A stretch of 64,000 bases of DNA from Paramacrobiotus metropolitanus. Lineage: Eukaryota > Tardigrada > Eutardigrada > Parachela > Macrobiotidae. Below, one piece after another: positions 1 to 11,290 of the stretch. The notes beneath the pieces were generated by a model that saw only the letters and a list, made by a program, of their open reading frames with translations, was not told where the DNA came from and did not search any database. Position 1 is the stretch's first letter; the number at the start of each line of letters is the position of its first letter. The stretch lies in the NCBI RefSeq assembly GCF_019649055.1, contig NW_026570300.1, positions 496,001 through 560,000 on the forward strand, written 5' to 3'. The translations under genes and the position numbers were made by a program.

Positions 1-975
1 CTTCCGCTGTCGCGCAATCCTAAACACTTTTTTGCATGGCTAGCCAGGCTAGGTATGTACCTAATATTCGTAACGGCTCTCATACTCATACTCATAATCC
101 TACTTCTAATTCCGAATTCATACTCATAACGGCCCTTATAATCATAATCATACTTTGGTCCTACCGGTCATCATATTAATTTATTTATAATTATTGCTCA
201 CATCTTAACCATTACTCATGCTGGTGTGTCAAAAATGTAATATTCAATTACAACCATGTGTTCATGCAAGTCTACTCCACCGCCCGCTTTCGTCCACTCG
301 TAAAAAATTATTTTACCTGAATTAGTAGCGAAAAATATTTATTAGAAAATGGCTTCATTACAAAATGACTTCAGTAAACTTGAACTGAGAAACGAAAGCT
401 AGGTAATTTAATCTGCATATAAAAACAGCAAGAAAATCTACCATTGTCCACTTTCGTCCATTTTTTAAACTAGTGCTAATGAAAAAAAACCTGAAATGTT
501 AATGGGCTTATTACGTAGCTTCCACCAAACAAAAAGTTAACGGGCCGTTAACTTTCCACAAAATTAAATTTCGACAAAAGCATCGTGCACACTGTACTGC
601 AATGGAACACAGGAACAGTAATAACGCAGTTTGCTATCCAGGACAAAAGCAGATATAAAAAAAAAATTTTTTTAAATTCAAGAACGGTGCACAATTTGCG
701 CAACAGCTATTAAAACTTAGTGTCAATATTACGGTTTTTACGATTAATGAATGCTATAATGCTTTCACTAATAACATTAAGCGCAGTAGCGCACTGGTAT
801 GAGTAGCGGTAAAGGCTTGAGTTATGAATATGAACAAAAATATGACAACCGGTAGGATCAAAGTATGATTATGATTATGAAAGCCGTTTTGAGTATGAAT
901 TGTGAATTAGAAATAAGGTTATGAGTATGAGGACCGCTATGAGAATTAGGGTTTAGGAGCGCGCGGCAGCGCAAG
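1..975. repeat. Fold-back element with ~150 bp inverted arms
   Basis: The first ~175 bases and bases ~841-975 are imperfect reverse complements. The pairing includes the outermost CGCGCGGCAGCGCAAG-like end and internal runs of GAGTATGA/TCATACTC and ACCGGTAGGATCAAAGTATG. The left arm has an extra segment around 35-58. The arms contain short tandem TCATACTCATA-type units. The AT-rich interior has no open reading frame worth calling. The element may extend left of the window. It looks like a non-autonomous inverted-repeat DNA element; the family is unknown and no target duplication can be checked at the left edge. Confidence 0.7.
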
Positions 976-1036
976 TTGTCGTGGATATACTATACAAATT
1001 TGGTGCTATGTACTCGTAGTATGTACCGGGCCAATC

Positions 1037-1240
1037 CGGCCAAATGCCTTAAGACCGCGAGATATTGAGGTACTCAGACATTTCTAGACATTTTTAAAAT
1101 TTCGAAACTCTGGAGGCTAAAAAAATTAGAGGTAACGGCCCCGCTGCGCGAGGCCGAGTCGAAATATTTAGAAATATTTAGAAATTCTGGAAATTTAAAA
1201 GCTTTGGAGCCGACTTTGGAAAAATTAATAGTTATTTTGA
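1037..1240 (+). repeat. Dispersed repeat, copy 1 (partner at 22.47-22.62 kb, inverted)
   Basis: This stretch contains GAGATATTGAGGTA, then CTGGAGGCTAAAAAAATTAG, AGGTAACGGCCCCGCTGCGC and AAATATTTAGAAATTCTGG. The same order occurs in reverse complement at about 22,470-22,615. No protein is encoded. It is an interspersed repeat of unknown class. Confidence 0.75.
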
Positions 1241-1497
1241 GGTTTTCGAACATGTTTTGAAAACGTCTTAAAGGTTTCAAGAATTTAAAAAAAGTTATAG
1301 TTTTGAATTTTTGATGGAATTGACAATTTAAATAACATACAGAGATCTGTAGTTCAGGTTGCTAAGCTGCGAAATTTGTATTTGCTCATTCGAGACGTTT
1401 CCAGAAGTTACTGGAAATTTCTATGAACTTTAAACGCTAAGTACAGAAAGTTTGAAAGGGTTTCTGAAACGTTCCGGAAACCAGAAATTCTTTTCCA

Positions 1498-1785
1498 AGC
1501 TGCAGGTAGGAAGCTTTGGAAGATGTTTTATTTTATAAAATTAACGACTTAGTGGAAAAATCAACGTTGAATTAGGAGATAATTTCCAAAACTAGCAACC
1601 GTTAAGTACTAACAACCCTTAAGTACTACAACTTCTAAAAATTTTTTTAGACCTACTCCAAAACTTAAGATTTTTTTAAAGATACAGGTAGAAGCGTTTG
1701 TGCGATGCTTTATTTTATAAAATTATCAACTTACTGAAAAAATCAATCTTGATTTAGGAGATAATTTCCAAAAAATAAGGACGTA
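1498..1785 (+). repeat. Two-copy tandem duplication, ~180 bp period
   Basis: The segment from GCAGGTAGGAAGC through TTAGGAGATAATTTCC (about 1501-1592) recurs at about 1683-1770, starting ACAGGTAGAAGCG. Shared pieces are TTTATTTTATAAAATTA and the same TTAGGAGATAATTTCCAAAA end. It is AT-rich and non-coding. Confidence 0.65.
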
Positions 1786-1882
1786 AGGATATATGAATCT
1801 ATTGATACAGCACTATGCGTATGCAGTATGCACTACAGTGAGTAGTGAGTACATTCTACTGCAGTGTGTTTAATATTGCAGA

Positions 1883-2431
1883 GTGCAGACCAGACTTGGG
1901 CCACCTTTGCGTTTTCCACCTTCCACCCACCCCACCTCACCCCACAAATTTTCCACTCCACCCCACCCCACCACGCTAAAAAAATGGCCCACCTCCGCCC
2001 GCCAACGATAAATGCTTCCACTGTCCACCCGCCCGCCCACTTGTTTCAAAAAAAATTCGTCAGGTTTTATTGCGTGTTAGGCTTGTGTTGCACTTCAAAA
2101 ATAGTACAGAAATCACTTGATTAAAAATTTATTTAATTTTTCACGTGTTCAAGTCACGAAAAGTGACACTGATGTCATCAAATCCGCGCGGAGCGCGGAA
2201 TGTTTTTTTCGATTTTTTGCTGAAAAACAATTTTTTTTGATGTGGCGGGCCCGTTTTCCTCCCACTTCTGAATTTTTCCCACCTCCGCCCGCGCTCGTAT
2301 TTTCCACCCCGCTACCGCCCACCACCTTTAAACTTTCCACCCACCTCCTCCCTCCAAAAAAGGTGGAGGTGGGCGGAAAAGGTGGGATTTTTCCCACTCC
2401 ACCAAAAAGGTGGCCCAAGTCTGGTGCAGAC
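1883..2431. repeat. CCACC-rich fold-back element
   Basis: The ends are inverted: GACCAGACTTGGGCCACCTT near 1888 faces AAGGTGGCCCAAGTCTGGTG near 2406. Both sides carry C-rich CCACC/CCCACC runs on the plus strand, while the right inner part turns into GGTGG runs, so the single strand can fold back. Apparent proline-rich and glycine/tryptophan-rich open frames on both strands follow from this base composition and are not genes. Confidence 0.7.
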
Positions 2432-2553
2432 TGCAGACGTGCAGTACTTCGTGGCTCGTGCTCTTTGAGGCTGTATTTTTTATTTATTAAATCTTAAAGT
2501 TCCAAAATTTGCTGTCGGTTACGTGATTTGATAGCCCATTAAATACAGCGTGT

Positions 2554-3322
2554 CCGACCATTTCGGCATAGGGACATTTCGGCATAAGGACATTTCGGCA
2601 TACGGACATTACGGCAGGCGGACATTTCGGCATACGGACATTTCTATATTCTAATGTTTTGTTTCGCAAAATACCAGTTGAATTTTCTATATCCTTTCTA
2701 TATCCTTTCTTTTTGCTCAATGCAGTAGTTTCATTGAAATTTCTTTAAACTACCTTTTTAATGTGGTTGTCATTTCCAGCTTGGCAGCTTCTAGGACTCT
2801 TTAGGGTTCGTACGCTTTTCCTAGGTTTTCTTAAGTTAGGTATGTTTGGTTTTCTTAGGTTTTCTTAGGCTTTTTTAGGCCTTCGGCTTAGGTTTTCTTA
2901 GGTCTTTTAGGTTTTCTTAGGCTTGTTTGGTTCTCTTAAACCTTGTTAGTTTTCTTTGGTTTCTTAGGCATTCTTAGGTATTCTTAGGTCTTTTAGGCTT
3001 TCTTAGGATTTTTGCCTTCTTAAATTTTCTTAGATTTTCCGATGTTTTCTTAGGTTTTATAAAGTTTACTTAGATTTGCCGACGTTTTCCTAGGATTTCG
3101 TATTTTTGTATTTTCTTGGAATTTTTAGCGTTGCTCGCTTTCACAGATTTCTTAGGTTTAGTAAATTTCAAAGCTCAGTAAGTTCTTAAACAGTAAATTA
3201 TTTAAATGTTATGCCGAAATTGTCGTATGCCGAAATGTCCCTATGCCGAAATGGTCTTATGCCGAAATGTCTTATGGCGAAGTGTCCAATGCCGAAATGT
3301 CCATATTCCGAAATGGTAGCGC
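2554..3322. repeat. Fold-back element A (tandem-unit arms, TTCTTAGG filler)
   Basis: The left arm (about 2556-2645) is five to six ~16 bp units of GGACATTTCGGCATA. The right arm (about 3210-3319) is the reverse complement, TATGCCGAAATGTCC units. Between them, about 2790-3170 is a degenerate array of TTTTCTTAGG-like decamers. Right end GGTAGC, left end TGTCCGACC. Elements B and C have the same arms-plus-filler plan. No transposase lies inside, so it looks non-autonomous. Confidence 0.8.
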
Positions 3323-3603
3323 ACCAAGTACAGGCACTCGTTGTTTACGGTTTAGCTTTAGCAGTTACTGTACCTTACATCCCTGAGTTAGCTGAGCTTA
3401 GCTCATACTTCACAAATTTCTGAGAACTATTAATTTGCTGGGATGGCATGGGAGCGTATGTGGCATGGAAGCGTGTGCTGAAAGAGTCCGCAATTAGTGC
3501 GGCTCTCGAAAAATCAAAACAAAACTATCGTAAGAGCCTTCTCTGCACCAGTGCACAATACAGTAGTAAATACTAAATAGTAAATACTATGGAGTACCAG
3601 AAA

Positions 3604-3936
3604 GGTGTCCTGCCATTTCGTTAACGGGACATTTCGCCAAAGGGGCATTTCGACAGACACAATTTTTTACTTTCTTTGGTTTTCTTAAGTTTCTCAGGTT
3701 TTATTCTTAGGTATTTATTTTCTCATGTTAACATTTTGATTCGAACTTTTCGTAATAATTTCGGTTTTTTTAGGTTTCTTAGGTTTTATTTTAGGTTTTG
3801 TTTTCTCATGTTAAAATTCTGGTTCGAACTACTCGTGATAACTTCGATTCGAACTGCTGTTGTAATTTCAGTTCAAACTGCTAGGCGAAATGCACGGTTG
3901 GCGAAATGTTCCTTTGGCGAAATGGGTGGTAGCCAC
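3604..3936. repeat. Fold-back element B (tandem-unit arms, TTCTTAGG filler)
   Basis: The left arm (3604-3655) has units of the form ACGGGACATTTCGCCAA. The right arm (3882-3934) has GGTTGGCGAAATG units and ends GGCGAAATGGGTGGTAGCC. That 19-base end is identical to the right end of the MULE element at 14.5 kb. The filler contains TTTCTTAGGTTTTATT-like repeats and a two-copy stretch including TTTTCTCATGTTAA. It is the closest non-autonomous relative of the MULE seen here. Confidence 0.8.
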
Positions 3937-3939
3937 TTA

Positions 3940-5340
3940 CATGAACTTACAAAGGCACCCGTTTGGAAAGCGGTCGATAAGCTTTGAAATGGAACTAATC
4001 ATTTACGGAGCACATTTTCTATTACAAAAATCACGCAGTCAACAGGTGAATGTCTCAATAGTTTAACTGCAAGAGAGATTTTGAAAAAACTAAGTTTTAC
4101 TGAAGTTATTGTTTAAAGAATCAACTAGAAAAGTGTTTATCGCTGTTTACAGCTTTAAAATTTTGTTTTCTCAAAGCTCTCGCAAGGTGCTAGGGATTTT
4201 TATTGTCTATTTTGTAACGACCCCAAATCTCCCCTATGAGTTTGTTCGGACTGGTTAGTTTTTTTGGGTGGTAACTTTGAGACCGATTTTAAAGCGCCTC
4301 GCTCGGTTTTTGTTTGGGGCTGTTAGTACTGAATTTTTCTTGGATTTAACTATGTAAACAGTTGGATCGAAAAAATGTTTAAGTTTCGAATAACTGGGAA
4401 TGTTGCACTTTCTAAAAGAATTTTGCCGGCATAGCCATGGCCTTAAGATAGGTGCGCCATTTTTTAAACGTGGATTAAATTTCGCATGACTGAGCCGTGT
4501 TCTGACTCATGCTGACTGCCACCGATGACCCGGCCATCAGCCTACTAATACTTACAGTTTTGGAAGCCCTATTTACTAAAAAAAAATTTCATATTTCTAG
4601 TTTCATTTATTATACACAAAGCGCGTTACTTATTAATTTTAATATTCCTCGTAAGATTTCATGAAGATTTTTACGAGTATACAGATACTTTTCATAGGTT
4701 CGCACGCTGATTTTGGTTTTCAGTAGCCTGTGGTTAGAGAATAATTTGTGTTCAAAGTATTAAAACTGGAACTTATACTGGAAATTTTAATACTTAGAAC
4801 TGGACCGGGTGCAACCGTGCAAGCTAAAAGAACCGCTCTTTCGCGTTTGCAAACTTCAGAAATTTGAAATTCCAACATTTACAATTTTGTTTTGATGACT
4901 AAAAAACACGTTGTGCGATCAGCAGCTATTCATGTAGCGCGCCACTTGGGGTGGTGGTGTAAGTGACCGGTAGAGATGGGCAAACTAAAAATAGTAGACA
5001 GGTTAATTTTTTCTTTTGGCTGATCGCTGAACGCTGTTAAAACTGCAGTTGCGCAAAATTAAAAGCAAATGCGATGGTAGTTAAGTGTGCATCCGTCGCA
5101 TCGCGCTTAGCGGATACAGAGCACGTACGTACGTGCGCCTCAACTGAACCCGGATATGCAGTGCTTTGCTAAGCGCGCAGGCCTTACGGTAACTTCGCGA
5201 GTTATCGTCGTGGCTGAAGCGGTCTTGCGCTAAACGTCACGAATTTGGGGAGCAGCCACAAATAACAGCAGTAAAACTTTATAGAGCTAGTGAAAAATTA
5301 ACCTCTATAATAACTAACGCTTAACTTACCGTAGCCTGAC
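3940..5340. other. Gene-free stretch
   Basis: I see no convincing gene, RNA gene or ordered repeat here. The sequence is AT-rich with short purine/pyrimidine runs and one ACGTACGTACGT palindrome near 5125. Confidence 0.6.
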
Positions 5341-5342
5341 CC

Positions 5343-5928
5343 GCGTCCGATCACTTCGGCCGCGTTACATTTCGGCCGCATGCGTTCATTTCGCCCGAGG
5401 CTCACTTCGGCCAGCACTCATTTCGGCCGCCGCTCATTTGGGCAACATCACATTTAGCCATCTCCAAGTTTCAAGTTTTCCTAGTTTTTGTTGTGTTTCT
5501 TAGGTTTTCTTGGGTTTCTTAGGTTCCTTAAGTTCCTTAGGTTTCTTAAGTTTCTTGGGTTTATTAGGTTTTCGTTGGTTATTCTTGGTATCGGTGAGTT
5601 ATCTTCTGTACCTTGGCTTACTTAGTTTTTCTTAGGGCTTCTTAAGGTTTTAACGTTTGGTATTTTTCTTAGTTCTATTCAATTTTTAGCCTTTCCAGGA
5701 GTGGACGTCAGCCCAATATCGTTTTCTTAGATTTTCTTTGATTTAAATAATAAATTACTGTCAAAGTTACAAAGTTACATCGGAATTCGGAATTAACGTT
5801 TTCCTGCACAAATTAAACCGAAATTAGAGTCTGCCGAAATGTACTGTGGCCGAAGTGAACGGCGACGAAAAACTTTGGCCGAAATGAACGCGGCCGAAAT
5901 GAAAACGGCCGAAGTGATCGGTAGCCAA
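5343..5928. repeat. Fold-back element C (tandem-unit arms, TTCTTAGG filler)
   Basis: The left arm (5344-5460) starts TCCGATCACTTCGGCCGCG and continues with CATTTCGGCC/CACTTCGGCC units. The right arm (5832-5926) is GCCGAAATG/GCCGAAGTG units ending GGCCGAAGTGATCGGTAGCC. The filler (about 5470-5740) is TTTCTTAGGTTTTCTTGGG-type. The arm core is the same as in A and B except that the two bases after TTTCG vary (GC or CC). Confidence 0.8.
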
Positions 5929-6104
5929 CCTGATCAAAACTAAAAAATTTAGTAACCAAAACTAAACCAAAACTAAACCAACGGAGACTATAGCGGATGC
6001 ATAAAACGAGCTTGCTTTTTAGTGCAGATATTTTTTTAAGATGACCTCTAACCACTCAACTTTAGTTAACCGGTTAAACGAGTAGTTCTAGTAGCCAAAA
6101 CTGA

Positions 6105-6315
6105 CTTGGTTAAGGGAAGTGGCCCGGTACATGGTACCAAATTCGTGTACATGCACGAAATCTTTCACTTTCGCGCACTCCCAAACCCCTTTTTCTCTTG
6201 TTTTATGACATTCTGTAGTCAAATGATTTGTATACACAGGCCTGAAAACCGTTTGCGCGCAACATCCGGTTCGGGAGTTATGGCTGTGAAAATTCCCAAA
6301 GTTTAAATGCTTTCA
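6105..6315 (+). repeat. Dispersed repeat, copy a (partner 11.07-11.29 kb)
   Basis: It shares with 11,073-11,290 the ordered blocks TGGCCCGGTACAT, the AAATGATTTGT region, GAAAACCGTTTGCGCGC, CAACATCCGGTT and AAAGTTTAAATGC. A shorter related piece, with CGTACATGCACG and TTTCGC, lies at about 9235-9300. It is non-coding and its class is not known. Confidence 0.7.
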
Positions 6316-6327
6316 GGTGTAAAGTCA

Positions 6328-6535
6328 TTATGGACCGATCTCTTTCAGATTTTGCACGTAAATGCACATAACCACGAAGAATGTTTTACACCGATCCACT
6401 GTTCTAGCATGTTTTTCAAATTTTAAAACGAATTTCAAAAATTTTAAATTCATTTTAAAATTGAAAAAATCGTGGAAGTCTGGATCGGTGTAAAAACATC
6501 TTCATCCATTTACATGTAGATCGGTCCATAACTAA
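6328..6535. repeat. Near-perfect ~200 bp palindrome (fold-back)
   Basis: TTATGGACCGATCT at the left pairs with AGATCGGTCCATAA at the right. The inner TTTTACACCGATCCA near 6390 pairs with TGGATCGGTGTAAAA near 6482. The centre is a short A/T-rich spacer. It directly follows the dispersed repeat at 6105-6315 and may be part of the same element. Confidence 0.75.
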
Positions 6536-6589
6536 TTCTCTTAGTTTTTCAGTTGGTTGCAGTCATTGTGTTAAGTACTTTTTCTTGTT

Positions 6590-6692
6590 ATTGCTGTGCA
6601 GTGAATACTTCGTCGAGTGCTCTTTACGTTTCCTGCACTTCTGCTGTGCAGTGAATACTTCTTCGAGTGCTCTTTACGTTTCCCATACTTGA
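6590..6692 (+). repeat. Two-copy tandem duplication, ~50 bp unit
   Basis: GCTGTGCAGTGAATACTTCG followed by CGAGTGCTCTTTACGTTTCC occurs twice in a row with two differences. No coding potential. Confidence 0.8.
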
Positions 6693-6754
6693 GAACTGGT
6701 GAAACCATCTTCTGACCACTGGTTAATAAAAACAAACAAAAATCTATTGGCACA

Positions 6755-6880
6755 GCTACAGAAAATATGGAATTTTTCAAGAGCTAGCTTGACTTAAACT
6801 GACCACGAGTTGTCGAGGTCGAGGAGATAAAAACTGCGCATAAATACGAGTACGTTTTAGTCGGTAAAATTTTGGTCGGA
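6755..6880 (+). repeat. Dispersed repeat family (further copies 19.44-19.56, 20.74-20.86 kb)
   Basis: Shared blocks are GAAAATATGGAATTTTT, AGCTTGACTTAAACTGACCA and a closing TACGTTTTAGTCGGTAA-like piece. The copies at about 19,440-19,560 and 20,740-20,860 keep the same order with drift. A partial copy sits at about 20,960-21,060. No coding potential is seen. Confidence 0.65.
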
Positions 6881-7163
6881 ACCTGTGACCACAGGCCTTT
6901 TTTTATTTAATGGTCCGCGCAATTCCAATTTTTTTCTATATTATTGCACTAATTGCTGCCTCCGTGCCCGTGGTAACAATTTGTCTTACTCGAATGTATT
7001 AGGCCCGCTCGACACGCACTTTAAGTGAGTTCTGTAAGATAGTGCCGGAACTTTGTGTTTTGTGGTCATTGGACATTTGCTGCATTGGATCCAAAGATTC
7101 TTATTATTTATGACTTCTGATCAATTTTTAAAGGATTTTTTATTTTAGGCCCCTATAAAAGGG

Positions 7164-7983
7164 ATGCCGCTATATCAGACGCTGCTGGCAGAAGCCAATC
7201 AAATTAGCTATCACAACACTGTTGCCGTCCGCAGCGATGACACATGGTGGCTTGGAAATGTCCAAGATATTGACGGTGACTACGTCTTCGTCCACTTAAG
7301 TTCCAAATTAGTCGAAGCTCGCTGGATGCACATGAAAGACGTCTGGCCTCTGCCATCGTACTGGGATACAGAGCTCGCCAACAAAGGTTGGCACAAGAGT
7401 CAGAACGTTCGGATATTTGCGGCACTGCGTGAAGAATACAACGGACCGTTTTGTTTTCGACCAGCCGTCATGTTACACACGCTTTATGGTTGTAACTCGG
7501 ACTGTCAAATGTTTTGCATCAGGACTGAAATTTCCAGTACTAGCGCTCAAGCAAATAGTGCTGGATTCGAGCTGGTCCACCTCCGCCAAGTGGCCAGTGC
7601 GTTACCACCCAGCGAACCATCTTTGCTAGACCGCCGCAGTGGTTTTCTGTATACCAAGCACTGCATCCCTTTTGGCCACGCTCAAGACCTTCTGCGTGAT
7701 CCTTCCGACAAATTTCGCATCATCAAGCATGTTAAGGACGCCATTCAAGCCAGATTAAATTTAACACATGAAAATCAGGCTGACCGCTGCCGATTTCATC
7801 TTCGTTTTGACCAGGAGGGTTGCATGCTCATCATCGCCAGTCTCGCAACGGACACAAAACCGACACACTGGATGGCTGAAAGCTTGCCGGAAATCTTGGG
7901 AACACATCTGGCCAGCCGCGTTGATTTACCGCCTATGCACTATCGAATATCCCCCTCAAGCGAAGATATACCTTACGAAGTCG
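7164..7983 (+). CDS. F-box-like tardigrade family protein, N-terminal exon
   Basis: A 273-codon open exon begins with MPLYQTLLAEA and contains DDTWWLGNVQDIDGDYVFVH, EARWMHMKDVWPLP and SGFLYTKHCIPFGHAQ. I recall this motif order as the N-terminal half of a large eutardigrade family of hypothetical proteins with a central F-box-like segment; this is from memory. The reading ends at a good donor, G|GTTAGT, at 7984, leaving phase 1. The matching middle/C-terminal exons appear at 16,527 and 17,799. The 16,527 exon needs a preceding phase-2 exon, so at least one exon carrying the F-box region is missing or not recognised. A TATAAAAGG motif lies 9 bases before the ATG, too close to be its core promoter; an acceptor TTTTAG at about 7149 suggests an upstream exon. 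Biochemical role unknown. Confidence 0.7.
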
Positions 7984-10818
7984 GTTAGTCGCCTATCCTA
8001 ATTGTTGGTATTTCTACTTTAATTCTTTCTACAAAACGCCAGGTACCGTAATTATAGATTTGGCACCCTAGAGCCGCGTATTAGGAATGCTGGGGAGCGC
8101 TGATTTAGGAAGTCCTGGGTTAAAGTTGTAAACCGTGCCACAGGTTTGGACCCTTTCACTGGAACGTGCCGAAATCGCTGTAATTATGTGACTCCTACAC
8201 GGGACACGCACACGGTAGAGCCGTAGAGCCCTGTGCCAGCGCCGAGCCCTGTGCTCGGCACCCGGCTCGCGCGCCGGATGATTGGGCTGTTACCGCTCCT
8301 GCCTTGCGCGAGCCGAGCGAGGTCACTAGCGAACTGAGCGCTGTTTTTTTGTTTGTACTAGCTTTTATAGAATTCTGAGCGGTTTTAATGTAAAATTGCG
8401 CGTCGGTCTCGGGCTTGGCGCGAAAAGTCAGCGTGACTTCCCGCTTCGCGCGAAACAAACTTGATCAGATTCGTCCAGCGTTGTTCCATCGAGCGAGCTG
8501 ACTTGTGAAAAAATTTTTTACTAAAGTTACAATGATACGAGTGAGCGTGAGTCAAACATATAATGCTCGCGCAGGGATCTATCACACGCTGCCCGTGATC
8601 TGTGTTCCCGTACACAAACTCTACGGGATCGTTACAGTACTGAATTTTGCTACAGCAAATTTCTAACCGTTGCGGTACTATGTGTTTTCTTTCTCTTTGT
8701 TTATACTGTGGGATGATTTCAACCTCTGTCGCATATAGTGTCACCATGTGCACTTTATTGTAAAGCGAGCTGTTTACGTTTTCTTTACGGTGTTTACGGG
8801 TAAGCCATAATTCGAAATTATTCGATTTTGTTTTAAATTCGTCAAAACTCAAATTTATAAGCAATATTTGGGTAACGCAGACGGCATGCTTCGCGGCCGG
8901 AATGATTAATGTATCGAAATTGGCTTGCTCGGTTCGAGTACGGATCTGTTTTTCTACCTGCGAAGAGTTGTATCCGGGTTACCGTATAGTACACCGTCAA
9001 GCGTGGGTCACGTTGTGGCATTGTGTACAGGTACAGTACTCGATCTTTGTTTCATTCATCTGTTCCCATTTATCATGGATTGAAATCAGCCTTAAAATCG
9101 TCATCACGAACCATCCTCCAATGAGCCAGTGGCAAGAAGGTGACCACACAAGCTTAAGCCAGATGGCATCCGTGGTAACCAACTTCCCAATGACCGCTGG
9201 GACTATCATAAATATGGAAGGGACTCGGATAAGTGGTACCATATTCGTAATTTCGTACATGCACGGGAACTTTCGCTTTCGCGCACTTTATCCGGGCCGG
9301 GCACACGTTATCCGCACTTTATCACTTCGTCTACTAGCACGGTTACTCACACCAGAAGTGACCTTATTAATTCAGTAACAAATTTCAAAAAAATAATTTT
9401 TTAACAAAATTTTTTGGCTATGTGCATGAAAACGGGTCTAGTTTTTGATAGTGTTGTTTTCGACCTTCTCAGTGCTACCGGAAGTCCAGAATTGAGATGG
9501 TGTGAGTCACCATCCTTTGGGACATGCGCATTCAAAGGGCCACACCGTCCTGCTGCGTGAATGAAATGTTTCGAGAAAATCAGGCATTATACTAAACAGC
9601 ATTCGTATGTAACTGGTAAATTTTCAGTGATATATGTTATGCCGTTACCCAACAAAAAAATGGGAAGCCATGGGAAGTTTGAGAAGACTGCCCAATGATT
9701 CCCTTGCTCGACAAAAAGGCATACAAGGAAGACAACTAGAGCAGCCGAGAAGACGCAGCACAGGTGAGCATACCGCAAGCCGGTGCTCTCATATACGGTC
9801 GATCCGGATCATCTGGGCTGATGAAAGAGATAGCACTGATCTGTTGTCTCCCTTCCCTTTCATCACGAGTAAATCTGGCGCACCTGTCTTACTCTGTTTC
9901 TTTTGTTTTCTCACTTCATGGAATTGGTCAAACATCCTTTAAACAAAAGGCACCATTGGGCAGAAAAAGTTAATGACCAATCGTGCTCTTCTGTTGGCTT
10001 ACACCATGAAAGTAGACCTCGTTGCTCAAAACTGCCAGTCGACGAAGTGTTATCCGGACCACTTCTCCTGAGATAGCAAACAGTCAGGTCACTGAAGTGT
10101 CTACGAAACTGTTTACGCTTATGCCTTTATTAGAACGCAGGATTAGCTTTTTATATTCTTTTTAAACGGCAGCAAAAATGTATTATCGTTTTTGGCAACT
10201 CGTTGCACTTGTAATAAAACTAGTAACTAAGACTGACGTGTATCTACCGTCTGGAGATATAGTGCTGCCACATTGTCTGGTCAGCTTGACTACGGCTAAG
10301 TGCTGACAGCCATTTTCATTAGCGGCATCGATTATGCAACACCTTATGTAGTATAAATTTTTTTGCCTGGCAAAATTAAAAATGGTAGAGTAACTAGAGT
10401 TTAAGAAAACGTAAGTCGTTTGGCTCCCATGCCGAGAGGCCCGGGTGAATAGCCGTTTGACTCGCCCCGAGTCGCGTACGGTACACCCGTTTTTTAGTGC
10501 GGATATGGATTCCTATAATATCATAACTAACTGTCTGTATCCTTGTTATTGACTGACTGTCACAATAATTAATCAGAATTTTGAATGTCATTTTTCTGTT
10601 AGATACCGAAGGTGATGCATCGATGTTTATTGCCTGTATCCGCGATCTGACGCCTTCACTTTTAAGGGATGTCTTGTCACATTTGGATCTGCATTCACAA
10701 ATGAGAACCAAACGGTAAGAAATATCTTGGCGGTCATTGATTTCGTTTCCATCACGATTTTGCCCCGTCCTTTCCTTGGGTCGCTACCGGGAATACGATG
10801 GCATACAGTCATACAGAC

Positions 10819-10893
10819 ATAGTCAGGCTTTCCGGATCCATCCGATTATCAGACGGTGAGGCTGATCTGCTACTACATACTGTAGTAACTCAG
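10819..10893 (+). repeat. Inverted partner of 15,292-15,364 (left)
   Basis: GTCAGGCTTTCCGGATCCAT, TTATCAGACGG and GAGGCTGATCTGCTA occur here in order. The reverse complement of 15,292-15,364 has the same three blocks with about ten differences. The pair lies symmetrically outside the MULE element, 4.5 kb apart. Confidence 0.7.
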
Positions 10894-11072
10894 ACCGAAT
10901 GATGATAGCATCGCCGGCCGTAATTTTGATGTTCAGTTTTGAAATCATATAATTTCGTTTGCCGGTTTTCTGCCGGTTCTTTTCGGACACGTCTTTGCCC
11001 AGGTTGATCTCCCGCAGTCCGGCTGGATGCGCTAAGGAACCCGGTTAAGGAAATGATGGTGTTGTTAAGGAA

Positions 11073-11290
11073 AATGGCCCGGTACATATCGTCCAAAATG
11101 GTATACATATACAAAACTGTCGCTTGCCCTCACTCCGAATCACTTTTTTTGTAATACTTTATGACTTATGTCATTCTAAAGCTAAATGATTTGTTTACAT
11201 TGTTATGAAAACCGTTTGCGCGCGCAACATCCGGTTGCCGAGATATGGTGTAACAAAATGGGCAAAAAGTTTAAATGCATTGTCGTGTAC
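11073..11290 (+). repeat. Dispersed repeat, copy b (partner 6.1-6.3 kb)
   Basis: Same ordered blocks as 6105-6315: TGGCCCGGTACAT, TAAATGATTTGT, GAAAACCGTTTGCGCGCGC, CAACATCCGGTT, AAAGTTTAAATGC. Identity drops between the blocks. Confidence 0.7.

Noticed and set aside
1833-2497. Proline-rich or Gly/Trp-rich proteins on both strands
   Set aside because: These come from the CCACC/GGTGG base pattern of a fold-back element.
2554-3322. Protein frames rich in MPKCPYAEM / CRNVLMPKC
   Set aside because: They are translations of the tandem arm units of fold-back element A, not genes.
7155-7163. TATA box for the F-box-like gene
   Set aside because: TATAAAAGG lies only 9 bases before the ATG, and an acceptor-like TTTTAG precedes it, so it is more likely within an exon.
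8385-9378. Two ~160-codon open frames as genes
   Set aside because: No family resemblance and no splice context; the plus-strand frame overlaps dispersed-repeat sequence.
9764-9973. P-loop ATPase fragment (ALIYGRSGSSGLMKEIA)
   Set aside because: It resembles a Walker A context but lacks the GK[ST], and nothing around it supports an ATPase.
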